Origin: Humitalea sp050632385
Lineage (GTDB): Bacteria > Pseudomonadota > Alphaproteobacteria > Acetobacterales > Acetobacteraceae
Assembly: GCF_050632385.1 (NCBI RefSeq)
Contig: NZ_CP192599.1
Coordinates: forward strand, 3,844,001 to 3,908,000
Length of the DNA stretch: 64,000 nt
Direction: 5' to 3'
Below, piece by piece: positions 41,933-51,171 of the stretch. The first letter of the stretch is position 1, and the number at the start of each line of letters is the position of its first letter. The notes under the pieces were generated by a model that saw only the letters and a program-made list of their open reading frames with translations, made no database searches and was not told where the DNA came from. Position numbers and translations under genes: made by a program.

Positions 41933-42888
41933 TACTCCGCGCGAATCCCGGCGCCGCGGATCACGCCGTCCAGCATCGTGGTCTGGGCCGTGATGAAGGC
42001 GGCAAAAGCCTCCGGCGTGCCGCCGCCGATCACCGCGCCCTGTTCGGCGAAGCGTCCGCCGATCTCGGGATCGCGCAGGGCGGCGTCGACCGCGGCGGAC
42101 ATGCGGTCGACGATCTCGGGCGGGGTGCGCGCGGGCGCGACCAGGCCGAACCAGGTGCCGAAGACCAGGCCCGGCAGGCCGGCTTCGGCCGTGGTGGGCA
42201 CATCGGGCAGTTGCGGCAGGCGCGCCTCGGTCGCCACGGCCAGGGCGCGGACCGAACCGGCGCGGATCTGGCCTAGGATGTTCGGCAGATTATCCACCAT
42301 CATGTCGATCTGCCCACCGACAAGGTCAGTGACCGCAGGCGCCGCGCCGCGATAGGGCACGTGCAGGATATCGACCCCCGCGGCGCGGTTCAGCAGCGCC
42401 AGCGCGATATGCAGCGACGAGCCATTGCCGGCCGACCCCGCCTGCACGGCGCCCGGTCGCGCGCGGGCGGCGGCCAGCAGGTCAGCGAGCGTGCGCCAGG
42501 GTCGGTCGCGGTTCACCACGATCACCTTGGGCGTGTTCACCAGCAGCGAGACGGGCGCGAAGGCGCTGCGCGTGTCGAAGGGCATGCCGGGGAAGAGGAA
42601 CTGGTTCGCCGCCAGCGGCCCGATCGAGCCGAGCAGCCAGGAATAGCCATCGGGGGCCGCCTTGGCGACCACATCGGCGCCCAGGTTGCCGCCCGCCCCC
42701 GGCCGGTTTTCCACCACCATGGGCTGGCCCAGCACCTGGGTCAGCCGCGCGGCGAGCGGCCGTGCCAGTTGGTCGGCCAGCCCGCCCGGCGGAAAGGGCA
42801 CGATCAGCCGCATCGGACGCGACGGCCAGGGCGATTGGGCCAGCGCCGGAAAGGCGGGCAGCACGGCCAGCAGGGTGCGTCGCAGCAT
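41932..42888 (-). CDS. Bug/TctC-family binding protein linked to a benzoylformate-decarboxylase-like gene
   Basis: Third Bug protein of the window, 318 residues. A signal peptide of about 18 residues ends PALAQ, then SPWPSRPMRLIVPFPPGG. VVENRPGAGGNLG, AGSAGNGSSLHIA and HVPYRGAAPA form the expected ligand loops. It starts 2 bp after the stop of the ThDP-enzyme gene upstream, so the two form an operon. The ligand may be an aromatic or branched 2-oxo acid that the enzyme decarboxylates (inference from context). Confidence 0.9.
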   Translation of the reverse strand: MLRRTLLAVLPAFPALAQSPWPSRPMRLIVPFPPGGLADQLARPLAARLTQVLGQPMVVENRPGAGGNLGADVVAKAAPDGYSWLLGSIGPLAANQFLFPGMPFDTRSAFAPVSLLVNTPKVIVVNRDRPWRTLADLLAAARARPGAVQAGSAGNGSSLHIALALLNRAAGVDILHVPYRGAAPAVTDLVGGQIDMMVDNLPNILGQIRAGSVRALAVATEARLPQLPDVPTTAEAGLPGLVFGTWFGLVAPARTPPEIVDRMSAAVDAALRDPEIGGRFAEQGAVIGGGTPEAFAAFITAQTTMLDGVIRGAGIRAE

Positions 42889-42890
42889 CG

Positions 42891-44507
42891 TCAGGGTGCC
42901 TTTCGATATAGGGCGGAAATCGCGGGGTCGACGACAACGTCGATCAAGCGCGGCGCCGGATCGGCGAAGGCCTCGGCCAGTGCTGCTTCAAGCGATGCGG
43001 CATCGGCCACGCATTCGCCGGCGCAGCCCATGCCCCGCGCGAGTGCCACGAAATCCAGCCCCGGCACGTCGATCCCGGGTGCCCCGGTCACGCCAAGCAC
43101 GCGCCCAAAACTGCGCATCGCGCCGTAGCCGCCATTGTTCACGACGATGATCGTCACCGGCAGGCGGTGCTGCACCGCCGTCCAGATCGCCTGGATGGAA
43201 TACATCATCGACCCGTCGCCGATCAGCGCGACGACCCGCGTGCCGGGCCGCGCCATCGCCACCCCCACGGCGGCGGGCAGCGCATAGCCCAGGCCGCCCG
43301 AGGCCATGGTGAAGAAGCCGCCCCAATCGGTGACCGGCAGATGCCGCTGGATGGCCGGGCGGTGGGAGGGTGCTTCCTCGACCAGCACCGCGCCGGGGGG
43401 CATGGCGCGGCGCAGCGCGTCGAACAGGAAGGCGGGCGGCAGGGGCGTCGCGGCGACGGGGGGCGCCACGGCGTTGGGCGGCGCGGGGTTTTGCCGCGTG
43501 GGTTCGGGCAGGCGGGACGCGAGGCCCGGGATGGCGAAGCGCATCGCGCCCAGCACGGCGCGTCCGGCCGGGGCGGCGGCCGCGGCCTCCGGGTCGGTGG
43601 TGAACTGCCAGATCGGGGTGCCGCTTTCGAACAGTGCGCAGATGCCGGCGACATGAAAGGTGAAGACCGGGGCGCCCAACACCAGGACAAAATCGTAGGG
43701 CGCCAGCGCCTCGGCCACCGCGCCGGGGGCAGCGGCCAGGAAGCCGGCAAAAAGGGGATGGTCCTCGGGGAAGCAGATCCGGCTGGCAAAGGGGCTGGCC
43801 AGGACCGGGGCGCGCAGTTTTTCGGCCAGGGCCACCAGGGCGGGACCGGCACCTTCGTCATCGACCTCCGGCCCCGCCACGATCACAGGGCGGCGGGCGG
43901 CCGCCAGGGCGGTCGCGGCTTCGTCCAGCGCCGCGGGGTCGGGCGCGGTGTCGGAGGGCGCGGCGCGCCAGGCGGGCGGGCGGGTCGCGACGCCCCAGTC
44001 ATCCATCGGGATCGAGACCAGGGTCGGGCCGCGCGGACGGGTCATCGCGATGGCCCAGGCATGGGCGATGGCGGCGGGAACGTCCTGCGCCCGCGCCGGC
44101 TCGATGCTCCATTTCACATAGGGTTTGGGGAAGGATGCGGCCTCGGTCGATCCCAGGAAGGGATTGCCCGGCAGCAGCGACCGCGCCTGCTGGCCGACCG
44201 TGATGACCAGCGGCGCCTGGTTGCGGAAGGCGGTGAACAGGTTGCCCATGGCATGACCGATGCCGACCGCCGAATGCAGGTTGCAGACGGCGGCGCGGCC
44301 GGTGCTGCGGGCGAAGCCATCCGCCATGGCGACGGCGCAGCCTTCCTGCAACGCCAGCACATAACGGAAATCATCCGGCCAGCGGTCGAGGAAGGGCAGT
44401 TCGGTCGAACCGGGATTGCCGAAGCAGGTGGTCATGCCCGCCGCGCGCAACTGGTCAAGCACCGCCTCCCGCACGCTTGGCAGATTCGTACCGTCGTCAT
44501 GCGGCAT
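42891..44507 (-). CDS. Benzoylformate decarboxylase-like ThDP-dependent enzyme
   Basis: A 538-residue thiamine-diphosphate enzyme. The start is taken at the ATG at 44507; the open frame further upstream is not credible. GNPGSTELPFL with Ser34, Glu55 in LALQEGCAVA, His78 in CNLHSAVG and the later His in VFTFHVAG match the Ser, Glu and two His active-site residues of Pseudomonas benzoylformate decarboxylase. The ThDP/Mg motif is GDGSMMYSIQAIWTAVQHRLPVT-like near the C-terminus (GDG to NN). A 2-oxo acid decarboxylase is therefore more likely than acetolactate synthase. Confidence 0.82.
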   Translation of the reverse strand: MPHDDGTNLPSVREAVLDQLRAAGMTTCFGNPGSTELPFLDRWPDDFRYVLALQEGCAVAMADGFARSTGRAAVCNLHSAVGIGHAMGNLFTAFRNQAPLVITVGQQARSLLPGNPFLGSTEAASFPKPYVKWSIEPARAQDVPAAIAHAWAIAMTRPRGPTLVSIPMDDWGVATRPPAWRAAPSDTAPDPAALDEAATALAAARRPVIVAGPEVDDEGAGPALVALAEKLRAPVLASPFASRICFPEDHPLFAGFLAAAPGAVAEALAPYDFVLVLGAPVFTFHVAGICALFESGTPIWQFTTDPEAAAAAPAGRAVLGAMRFAIPGLASRLPEPTRQNPAPPNAVAPPVAATPLPPAFLFDALRRAMPPGAVLVEEAPSHRPAIQRHLPVTDWGGFFTMASGGLGYALPAAVGVAMARPGTRVVALIGDGSMMYSIQAIWTAVQHRLPVTIIVVNNGGYGAMRSFGRVLGVTGAPGIDVPGLDFVALARGMGCAGECVADAASLEAALAEAFADPAPRLIDVVVDPAISALYRKAP

Positions 44508-44628
44508 TTCGTTGCGTTCCCTTACCCCGGGCCGAGGGTGGCGGAAGCATCGGGCGGATGTCCAGTCGCGTCCCTTGACGTGCCGGCGCAGGCTGTTTGC
44601 ATGCGCGGGATCGTAGGAGACACGTCCG

Positions 44629-45696
44629 ATGACCCCAACCGCCCTGCTGCGCCGCATGCCGGCCGCCCCGCCGGTGACGACCCCCGCCGAAGATGCTCCC
44701 AGGCTCTGGACCCGGGACAGCATCGCGCCCCATCGCGCGCGCCACCTGGTCGATCTGCCGGAGGGCACCAATGCCGAATTGCGCGACGCCCTGGCGCATT
44801 GCGCGGCGAATGGGCTGACCCTGGAGACGGTGGAGCAGGAGGATATCCGCCTGCCGTCGCTGGCGCGTGCGGCGGGGCGGTTGCGGCTGCTGCTGGATGA
44901 AGGGCCGGGGTTCTTCGTATTGCGCGGCATCGACCTGGCGGGGCTGGATGATGAGGCCGTGGGCATCGTCGCCTGGGGGATCGGCAATTACCTTGGGCGC
45001 CCGGTGCGCCAGGGGCTGACGAAGGACCGGCGGTTGTTCACCGTGACCGATGCCGGGTCGGCCAATATCGACCCGACGCGCATCGGCGCGTCATCGCGCG
45101 AAAGCCGGCCGCATACCGACAATGGCTGCCTGGAACCGCGCCCGCCCTGTGCGATCGGGCTGCTGTGCGTGTCGGATGCGCTGGCCGGGGGCGACAGTTG
45201 GGTCGTGTCGGCGGCGACCATCTACAATGAAACGCTGCGGCTGCGGCCGGATCTGGCGCCGCTGCTGCAAGAGGGTTTTCATTTCCTGCCGCCGCATCTG
45301 CACACCTGGCCGGCCGGGCCGAACACCATCGTCAAGCCGATCCTGGAAAGCGTGCCGCGCGACGGGAAGGCGGATGAGATCCGGGTGCATTATGCGCGGG
45401 TGATGGTGGAGCCGGGGATGACACTGGCCGGCACGCCGCTGACGCCGATGCAGATCGAGGCGCTGGACCTGCTGGACAGCCTGATCCAGCGGCCGGACCT
45501 GGGCTTTTCCTACCGGCTGCAGCCGGGCGAGTTCCTGTTCGTGAACAACCTGGTGAATCTGCACGGCCGCGGCGCCTATGCCGATGATGCCGAAGGGGCG
45601 GGCAAGCGCCGGGTGCTGAAGCGGCTGTGGCTGTGGCGGCGGCATGTGGGGCCGGGGGATGACCCGGCGGCCTTGGACCTGGCCGAACTTACCTGA
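44629..45696 (+). CDS. TauD/TfdA-family Fe(II)/2-oxoglutarate dioxygenase
   Basis: A 355-residue non-haem iron dioxygenase. The iron ligands are His162 and Asp164 in RPHTDNG and His312 in NLHGRGAY. An Arg-rich segment (KRRVLKRLWLWRR) after it supplies the oxoglutarate-binding Arg. Members hydroxylate sulfonates, aryloxyacids, carnitine precursors and others; the substrate is unknown here. It is divergent from the ThDP enzyme (121 bp) and converges on dppF with an 8-bp overlap of the ends. Confidence 0.86.
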   Translation: MTPTALLRRMPAAPPVTTPAEDAPRLWTRDSIAPHRARHLVDLPEGTNAELRDALAHCAANGLTLETVEQEDIRLPSLARAAGRLRLLLDEGPGFFVLRGIDLAGLDDEAVGIVAWGIGNYLGRPVRQGLTKDRRLFTVTDAGSANIDPTRIGASSRESRPHTDNGCLEPRPPCAIGLLCVSDALAGGDSWVVSAATIYNETLRLRPDLAPLLQEGFHFLPPHLHTWPAGPNTIVKPILESVPRDGKADEIRVHYARVMVEPGMTLAGTPLTPMQIEALDLLDSLIQRPDLGFSYRLQPGEFLFVNNLVNLHGRGAYADDAEGAGKRRVLKRLWLWRRHVGPGDDPAALDLAELT

Positions 45697-46657
45697 TCCG
45701 GTTGCCACCATCCGCGATGCGCAGGCAGGCGGCGCGGTGGTCGGGGGAGACGGGGTCCAGCCCTGGGGCGATCGTCGCGCAGCGCGGGATCGCGACCGGG
45801 CAGCGCCCCGAAAAACCGCAGCCGGGCGGCAGGTTGATGGGCGATGGCACATCGCCCTCCAGCACATGCCGATGCAGCACCGCCGCCGGATCGGCCGGCA
45901 GGTGCGCCGAGATCAGCGCCTGGGCATAGGGATGCACCGGATCGGCGAAGAGGGCGGCGGCGGGCGATTCCTCGACCACGGTGCCGAGATACAGCACCAG
46001 GATGCGGTCGCAGATCAGTTTGACCGTGCCGAGGTCGTGGCTGATGAAGATCATCGCCGTGCCCGTTTCCGCGCGCAATTCGGCCAGCAGATCCAGGATG
46101 CCGGCACGCACCGACAGGTCAAGCGAACTGGTCGGCTCATCCAGCACGATCAGGCGCGGGGCGGTGGCGATGGCGCGGGCGATGCAGACGCGTTGCAACT
46201 GCCCGCCCGAGAGTTCGGCGGGGAAGCGCCCCAAGAGTTCCGTGGTCAGGCGCACGCGATGGGCGAGCGCCACGGCGCGGTCGCGGCGCTCGGCGCGGGA
46301 CAGGCGCGTGTGCAGCAGCAAGGGTTCGGCGATCAGGTCGCCAATACGCATGCGCGGGTTCAGCGCGCTCCATGGATCCTGGAACACGATCTGCATTTTC
46401 TCGCGCAATGGGCGACAGGCGGATTCGGGCAGGTCGGTGATGTCCTGGCCGAGAAAGCGAATGCGCCCGCCGCTGGGATGCAGCAGGCGGGTGACGCAGC
46501 GGCCGATGGTGGATTTGCCCGAGCCGCTTTCGCCGACGAGGCCGAGGGTTTCACCAGCACGTAGCGAAAAACTGACGTCATTGACCGCGTGGACGGTCGC
46601 GCGCCCCGCGGGAAAATGTTTGACGAGGTTTTCGACCTCAAGCACCGGCGCGTTCAT
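45689..46657 (-). CDS. Opp/Dpp-family ABC transporter ATP-binding protein, DppF type
   Basis: A 322-residue ATPase from the ATG at 46657, overlapping the DppD-type stop by 4 nt. Walker A is GESGSGKST at 42-50, then the Q-loop in IVFQDPWSALNPRM, the signature LSGGQLQR, and Walker B LIVLDEPTSSLD. The C-terminal oligopeptide-transporter extension carries the Cys-containing PPGCGFSGRCP segment. It is the last gene of a complete five-gene peptide importer operon. Confidence 0.92.
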   Translation of the reverse strand: MNAPVLEVENLVKHFPAGRATVHAVNDVSFSLRAGETLGLVGESGSGKSTIGRCVTRLLHPSGGRIRFLGQDITDLPESACRPLREKMQIVFQDPWSALNPRMRIGDLIAEPLLLHTRLSRAERRDRAVALAHRVRLTTELLGRFPAELSGGQLQRVCIARAIATAPRLIVLDEPTSSLDLSVRAGILDLLAELRAETGTAMIFISHDLGTVKLICDRILVLYLGTVVEESPAAALFADPVHPYAQALISAHLPADPAAVLHRHVLEGDVPSPINLPPGCGFSGRCPVAIPRCATIAPGLDPVSPDHRAACLRIADGGNRIR

Positions 46658-47619
46658 GCGCGGTGGCAGTGCACGACATGCCCGGCGCCAAGCGCCACGG
46701 CGGGTGGCGGCGTCGCGCAATCGGCGCCCGCCATCGGGCAGCGGTCACGAAAGGCGCAGCCTTCGGGCAGCGCCAGCAGGTTGGGCGGCGCGCCACCGAT
46801 GCTGCGGGCGGAACCAAGGCGCAGCCGCTCCGGCGTCGCGGCGATGAGGTTGGCGGTATAGGGATGCGTGGGCCGGGCAAACACCGCGCTCACCGGGCCG
46901 GCTTCGACGATGGCACCGGCATACATCACCGCCATCCTGTCGCAGTAATGCGCGACGACGCCGAGGTCGTGGGTGATGATCATTGCGCCGACCCCGGTGC
47001 GGCGCACCAGGTCGCGCAGCAGGTCGAGGATCTGCGCCTGCACTGTGACATCCAGCCCCGTGGTCGGTTCATCGGCGATCAGCAGGCGCGGCGCGTTCAT
47101 CAAGGCGAGCGCGATCAGCACCCGCTGCGCCATGCCGCCCGAGAGTTCATGCGGCCAGGCGCGCATCCGCGCCACGGGATCGGGGATGCCCAGGCTGTCC
47201 AGCATCTTTTCCGCCCGCGCGCGGGCTTCGGCGACACTCACCTTGGCATGGGCGCGCAGGATGCGGATCAACTGGTCGCCGATGCGGCTCAAGGGGTCGA
47301 GCGAGGATTTGGGGCTTTGCGTCACCAGCCCGATGTCGCGGCCGCGCATCGCGTTCAGCGCATCGGGGTCCATTGCCAACAAATCCTGGCCGGCGAACAT
47401 CGCGCGCCCGGCCACGACTTTCGCCGGCGGTCGCAGCAGCCCGAGCAGTGAGGTCGCGGTCAGCGATTTCCCCGCGCCTGTTTCCCCCACCAACCCCAGC
47501 ACATGCCCGGCATCGAGCGTGAAGGACACCCCGTTCAGCGCGCGAAACACCCGGATACGATTGTCGAGGTCGCGAGAGATGAAATGCGTGTGCAGGTTCT
47601 CGACGGACAGCAGGCTCAC
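46654..47619 (-). CDS. Opp/Dpp-family ABC transporter ATP-binding protein, DppD type
   Basis: A 321-residue ATPase. The start is GTG at 47619, overlapping the permease TGA; the longer upstream frame lies inside the permease gene. Walker A is GETGAGKSL, the Q-loop is VTQSPKSSLDPL, the signature LSGGMAQR, and Walker B LLIADEPTTGLD. The C-terminal extension has CAFRDRCP. It pairs with the DppF-type protein and may also serve the ATPase-less permeases at 38408-40266. Confidence 0.92.
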   Translation of the reverse strand: MSLLSVENLHTHFISRDLDNRIRVFRALNGVSFTLDAGHVLGLVGETGAGKSLTATSLLGLLRPPAKVVAGRAMFAGQDLLAMDPDALNAMRGRDIGLVTQSPKSSLDPLSRIGDQLIRILRAHAKVSVAEARARAEKMLDSLGIPDPVARMRAWPHELSGGMAQRVLIALALMNAPRLLIADEPTTGLDVTVQAQILDLLRDLVRRTGVGAMIITHDLGVVAHYCDRMAVMYAGAIVEAGPVSAVFARPTHPYTANLIAATPERLRLGSARSIGGAPPNLLALPEGCAFRDRCPMAGADCATPPPAVALGAGHVVHCHRA

Positions 47620-48473
47620 CGTGTCGCCGCCTTGCGCCGTGGGTCCAGCAAATCCTGCAAGCCGTCGCCCAGCATGTTCAGCCCCAGCACCATCAGGATC
47701 AGCGCGATGCCGGGGAAGACGCCGACCCACCATTGGCCGGTCACCAAATACTCGGCACCCTGGCGGATCATCGCGCCCCATTCGGGTGTGGGCGGTTGGA
47801 TGCCGACACCGAGGAACGCCAGGGTCGCGCTGATCCGCACCGCCCAGGCGGCGCGCACCGCGGCCTGCGCCATCGCGCCCTGGATCGCGTTGGGCAGGAT
47901 ATGCACGAACAGGATGCGCCAGGTCGGGTTGCCGGCGGCGCGGGCGGATTCGACGAAGCCGGAATGGCGCAGGGCCAGGACCTCGGCCCGCACGACACGG
48001 GCAAAAACCGGGCTGTCCAGCAGGCCGATGACCAGCACCACGTTGAACAGCGACGGGCCCGCCGCCGCGACCACGGCCAGCGCCAGGATGATCGACGGAA
48101 ACACCCGCAGCGCATCGAAGAAGCGCATCGCGATCTCATCGAACCAACCGCCGCGATAGCCGGTGTAGAGCCCCATCGGCGCCCCCACCGCGATGCCCAC
48201 GATCACGGCGGGGATGGCGATGCCGAAGGCCCAGGCCGCGCCCGCGATCACCCGCGACAGCACGTCCATCCCGTTGCCATCGGTGCCAAAGGGATGCGCG
48301 CCGCCAGGCGCGGCCAGCACGTTGAAGGGCTGCGCCTGGATGGGATTGAAGGGCGTGATCCAGCGCGCGAAGATCGCCATCAGGGCGAAGCCCAGGATGA
48401 TCAGGAAGCCGATCGCGAGCGTCGGGCTGCGCCGGGAAATGCCGATCAGGCGTGGCAGGGCCAGGGCGCTCAT
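47616..48473 (-). CDS. DppC-type ABC transporter permease
   Basis: A 285-residue permease from the ATG at 48473, overlapping the DppB-type stop by 4 nt. The first helix is followed by FGTDGNGMDVLSRVIAGAAW, the DppC landmark. The EAA loop lies in HSGFVESARAAGNPTWRILFVH, and ATLAFLGVGIQPPTPEWGAM ends the core. It forms the channel with the DppB-type subunit. Confidence 0.92.
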   Translation of the reverse strand: MSALALPRLIGISRRSPTLAIGFLIILGFALMAIFARWITPFNPIQAQPFNVLAAPGGAHPFGTDGNGMDVLSRVIAGAAWAFGIAIPAVIVGIAVGAPMGLYTGYRGGWFDEIAMRFFDALRVFPSIILALAVVAAAGPSLFNVVLVIGLLDSPVFARVVRAEVLALRHSGFVESARAAGNPTWRILFVHILPNAIQGAMAQAAVRAAWAVRISATLAFLGVGIQPPTPEWGAMIRQGAEYLVTGQWWVGVFPGIALILMVLGLNMLGDGLQDLLDPRRKAATR

Positions 48474-49474
48474 GCGCGCGGTTCCGTTGCCATGACGAAG
48501 ACATCCACCGCCAGGAAGACCAGCACCGAGAACAGCGCCAGCATCAGCACATAGCCTTGCACCGCGGCGAAATCGCCGGCGATGATCGCGGACAGCCCGT
48601 ACTGCCCCAAGCCGCCCCAGGCAAAGACGTACTCGATCAGCGATGTGGTGCCGACCAGGCCGGTGATCTCGGTGCCGATGAAGGTGACAATCGGCGTCGC
48701 GCTGTTGCGCAGCGCCATCGCACGGATCTGCCGCGCCGGCAGGCCCTGGGCGCGGGCGTGGCGGATGTAGTCGGTGGCCAGGACCTCCAGCGCGATGGCA
48801 CGGGTTTGCTTGACGATGGGGGCGGCGGAGATGATCGCCACGCACAAGACCGGCAGGATGAGTTGCCCGAAGGCCGAGCCGACAACCTCCCAATCACGGC
48901 CCAAAAAACCGTCGATGAGATAGCTGCCGGTCACGCGCGGCGGCGGGTCCAGCATCAGGCTGATCCGGCCCATCCCGGGCGGCGCCCAGTCTAGCAGGTA
49001 GAAGAATACGAAGAGCATGATCAGCCCGAGCCAATAGGTCGGCACCGAAAACCCCAGCAGCGACAGGAAACGGCTGGTCTGGTCAAAACCGCGATCGGGC
49101 TTGAAGGCCGCGCGCAGGCCGACCGGAATGCCGATGCCGGCGCCGATCAGCACGCCCCAGAACATGAGTTCCAGGGTCGCCGGCGCGCGGTCCAGGATTT
49201 CCCCCAGCACCGGCCGGTTGCTGAGCCAGGATGCCCCGAGGTCGCCCTGCGCGACCTTCCCGATATAGACGGCGAACTGCCTCCACATCGGCTGGTCCAG
49301 CGCCAGCGAGGCACGGACCAGCGCGATTTCCGCATCCGTCGCGGTCGGCCCGGCCAGCAGCCCCACCGGATCCTGCCCGCTGATGCGCACCAGCAGGAAG
49401 GTGCCAAGCAGGATGACAAACAGCAGCGGCACGACCAGTGCGACGCGCCGTAGCAGCAGGCCCCCAAACGGCAT
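48470..49474 (-). CDS. DppB-type ABC transporter permease
   Basis: A 334-residue permease. The opening RRVALVVPLLFVILLGTFLLVRI and GQDPVGLLAG are of the DppB type. The EAA loop lies in YIRHARAQGLPARQIRAMAL. The segment of about residues 160-195 (WAPPGMGRISLMLDPPP) is a periplasmic insertion. Its ATG shares a base with the binding-protein stop. Confidence 0.92.
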   Translation of the reverse strand: MPFGGLLLRRVALVVPLLFVILLGTFLLVRISGQDPVGLLAGPTATDAEIALVRASLALDQPMWRQFAVYIGKVAQGDLGASWLSNRPVLGEILDRAPATLELMFWGVLIGAGIGIPVGLRAAFKPDRGFDQTSRFLSLLGFSVPTYWLGLIMLFVFFYLLDWAPPGMGRISLMLDPPPRVTGSYLIDGFLGRDWEVVGSAFGQLILPVLCVAIISAAPIVKQTRAIALEVLATDYIRHARAQGLPARQIRAMALRNSATPIVTFIGTEITGLVGTTSLIEYVFAWGGLGQYGLSAIIAGDFAAVQGYVLMLALFSVLVFLAVDVFVMATEPRA

Positions 49475-51045
49475 CAGACGATCTTCAAGTCCACCCAGCG
49501 CTCATGATCGTCCGGGTGCGGGCACCAGCCGCTGATATTGGCGGCCATGGCTTCCCAGACACGGGGATAGACGGTGGCGATCCAGGGCGCCTCCTCCATC
49601 CACAATTCCTGCGCCTGGCGCATCAACCCGTTGCGATGTGGGACGTCCAGGCTCTGCCGGGCTTCGTCGATATAGGCATCCATCTGCGGGTTGGCGAAGC
49701 GGGCGCGGTTGGACACGCCCTGCGAATGGGCAAGCAGGAAGGTCGTGTAGACGGGGTCCAGCACGATCGGCCCGTCCTCGAAGGAAAAGAACGGCATGTC
49801 CTGGCGCGCGGGGGCGCCACGGGCGCGCATGTCGCTGTCGCTGATGCGGGTCGCGCGGGCCTTGATGCCGAGGGTCTGCAACTGCGCCGCCACCTGGATG
49901 GACAGCGGTTCCTCCCAATTGAAAATTTGGGAATACAGTAGCTCGATCGGCTGTTCGAAATCGAAATTCGCTTCCGCCAGCAGCGCGCGAGCCTTGGCCG
50001 GATCGTGTTCGTAGCGGAAGAAGCTCGGGTCATATCCGGCGACGATCGGCGGGATGATCGAACGCGCCTGTTCGCCCAGGCCGAAGAACACGCCCTGGAT
50101 CAGCGCGTTCTTGTCGATCGCGTAGTTGAAGGCCTGGCGCACCTTCTTTTCGCCAAAGGGCGGGTAGCGCAGGTTCATCCGCACCGAGGCGATGGTGCGC
50201 CCAAAGGTGTCCTGCGCCTTCACCCGGCGGTCGGCGCGCAATTCCGCGACCTGTTGCAGGATGGGCCGGTGAATCCACTGCACCTGGCCGCTGCGCAGCA
50301 AGGTGATGCGCGACGCGGCGGATGGCACCGCGCGATAGATCACCCGGTTGAAATACGGCTGTTCCCGAAAATAATTCGGGTTGGCGATGAAGACCGCCTG
50401 TTCGCCCGCGCGCACCGATTCCAGATGATACGCACCAAAACCCGCGGTGTTGGTTTCCATCCACTTCAGCGCCCAGGGGTCCTCGGCGGTCGCGTGGCGC
50501 TTCACCTCGGTCGAATCATAGATGCCGGGGACGTAGAGGGTCAGCGCGGACAGCAGGATCATGCTGGGGGCGGACAGGGTGAATTCCACCTCATATTTCG
50601 ACAGCGCCTTGACGCCGGTCACATTGGCGACGGTCGCGATGAAGCCGCCAGTGCGGCGCTGGGCGAGCGATTTCTGCCAGCCCCATTCGACATCGGCCCC
50701 GGTCAACTCATTGCCGAAGGCGCTGCGAACGCCGGGGCGCAGCTTGAACACCCAGGTCTTGCCATCCGGCGAATTGGTCCAGGATTCCGCCAGATGCCCC
50801 TCGATCACATCGGGGTTCAGGTATTCGCGGCCGTCGCGGGTCACGCGGCCGTAGCGGGTCAGGCCCTCATACACCTGCACCACGGTTTCCTGGGTGCCGG
50901 GGCGCAGGGCATCGCCCTCAAACCCTTCCGGCGCACCGGGTGCGGCCAGAAGCAGGGTGCGGCCTGCCCGCTGCGCCTGGACGGCGGGCGCGGCCAGGGC
51001 TGCCCCGGCCAAGCCCAACAGAATATCGCGCCGTTCCACCGCCAT
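49474..51045 (-). CDS. ABC transporter substrate-binding protein, family 5 (peptide type)
   Basis: A 523-residue periplasmic binding protein heading the importer operon. The ATG at 51045 has GGAGG 6 nt upstream, and a signal peptide of about 24 residues ends AVQAQ. VFKLRPGVRSAFGNELTGADV is close to the family 5 signature, and KKVRQAFNYAIDKNAL is the conserved second-lobe helix. It is divergent from the N-acyl-D-amino-acid deacylase, separated by 126 bp with a 6-bp dyad (51075-51090). D-amino-acid peptides or derivatives are a reasonable guess for the ligand. Confidence 0.88.
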   Translation of the reverse strand: MAVERRDILLGLAGAALAAPAVQAQRAGRTLLLAAPGAPEGFEGDALRPGTQETVVQVYEGLTRYGRVTRDGREYLNPDVIEGHLAESWTNSPDGKTWVFKLRPGVRSAFGNELTGADVEWGWQKSLAQRRTGGFIATVANVTGVKALSKYEVEFTLSAPSMILLSALTLYVPGIYDSTEVKRHATAEDPWALKWMETNTAGFGAYHLESVRAGEQAVFIANPNYFREQPYFNRVIYRAVPSAASRITLLRSGQVQWIHRPILQQVAELRADRRVKAQDTFGRTIASVRMNLRYPPFGEKKVRQAFNYAIDKNALIQGVFFGLGEQARSIIPPIVAGYDPSFFRYEHDPAKARALLAEANFDFEQPIELLYSQIFNWEEPLSIQVAAQLQTLGIKARATRISDSDMRARGAPARQDMPFFSFEDGPIVLDPVYTTFLLAHSQGVSNRARFANPQMDAYIDEARQSLDVPHRNGLMRQAQELWMEEAPWIATVYPRVWEAMAANISGWCPHPDDHERWVDLKIV

Positions 51046-51171
51046 GAAGACCTCCGTAATCGCGGGCGGAGATTGACGCGCCTGCGCGTCCGGGTTCAAC
51101 CCCACCCGGCGTTGCTTTCGCGGCGCCACAGCCGCATCGTCCACCTAGGGCGCAGCAGGAACAGGCATATC

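Noticed and set aside
50005..51171. Upstream extension of the D-aminoacylase frame
   Set aside because: It is antisense to the peptide-binding protein gene; the amidohydrolase domain begins at 51172.
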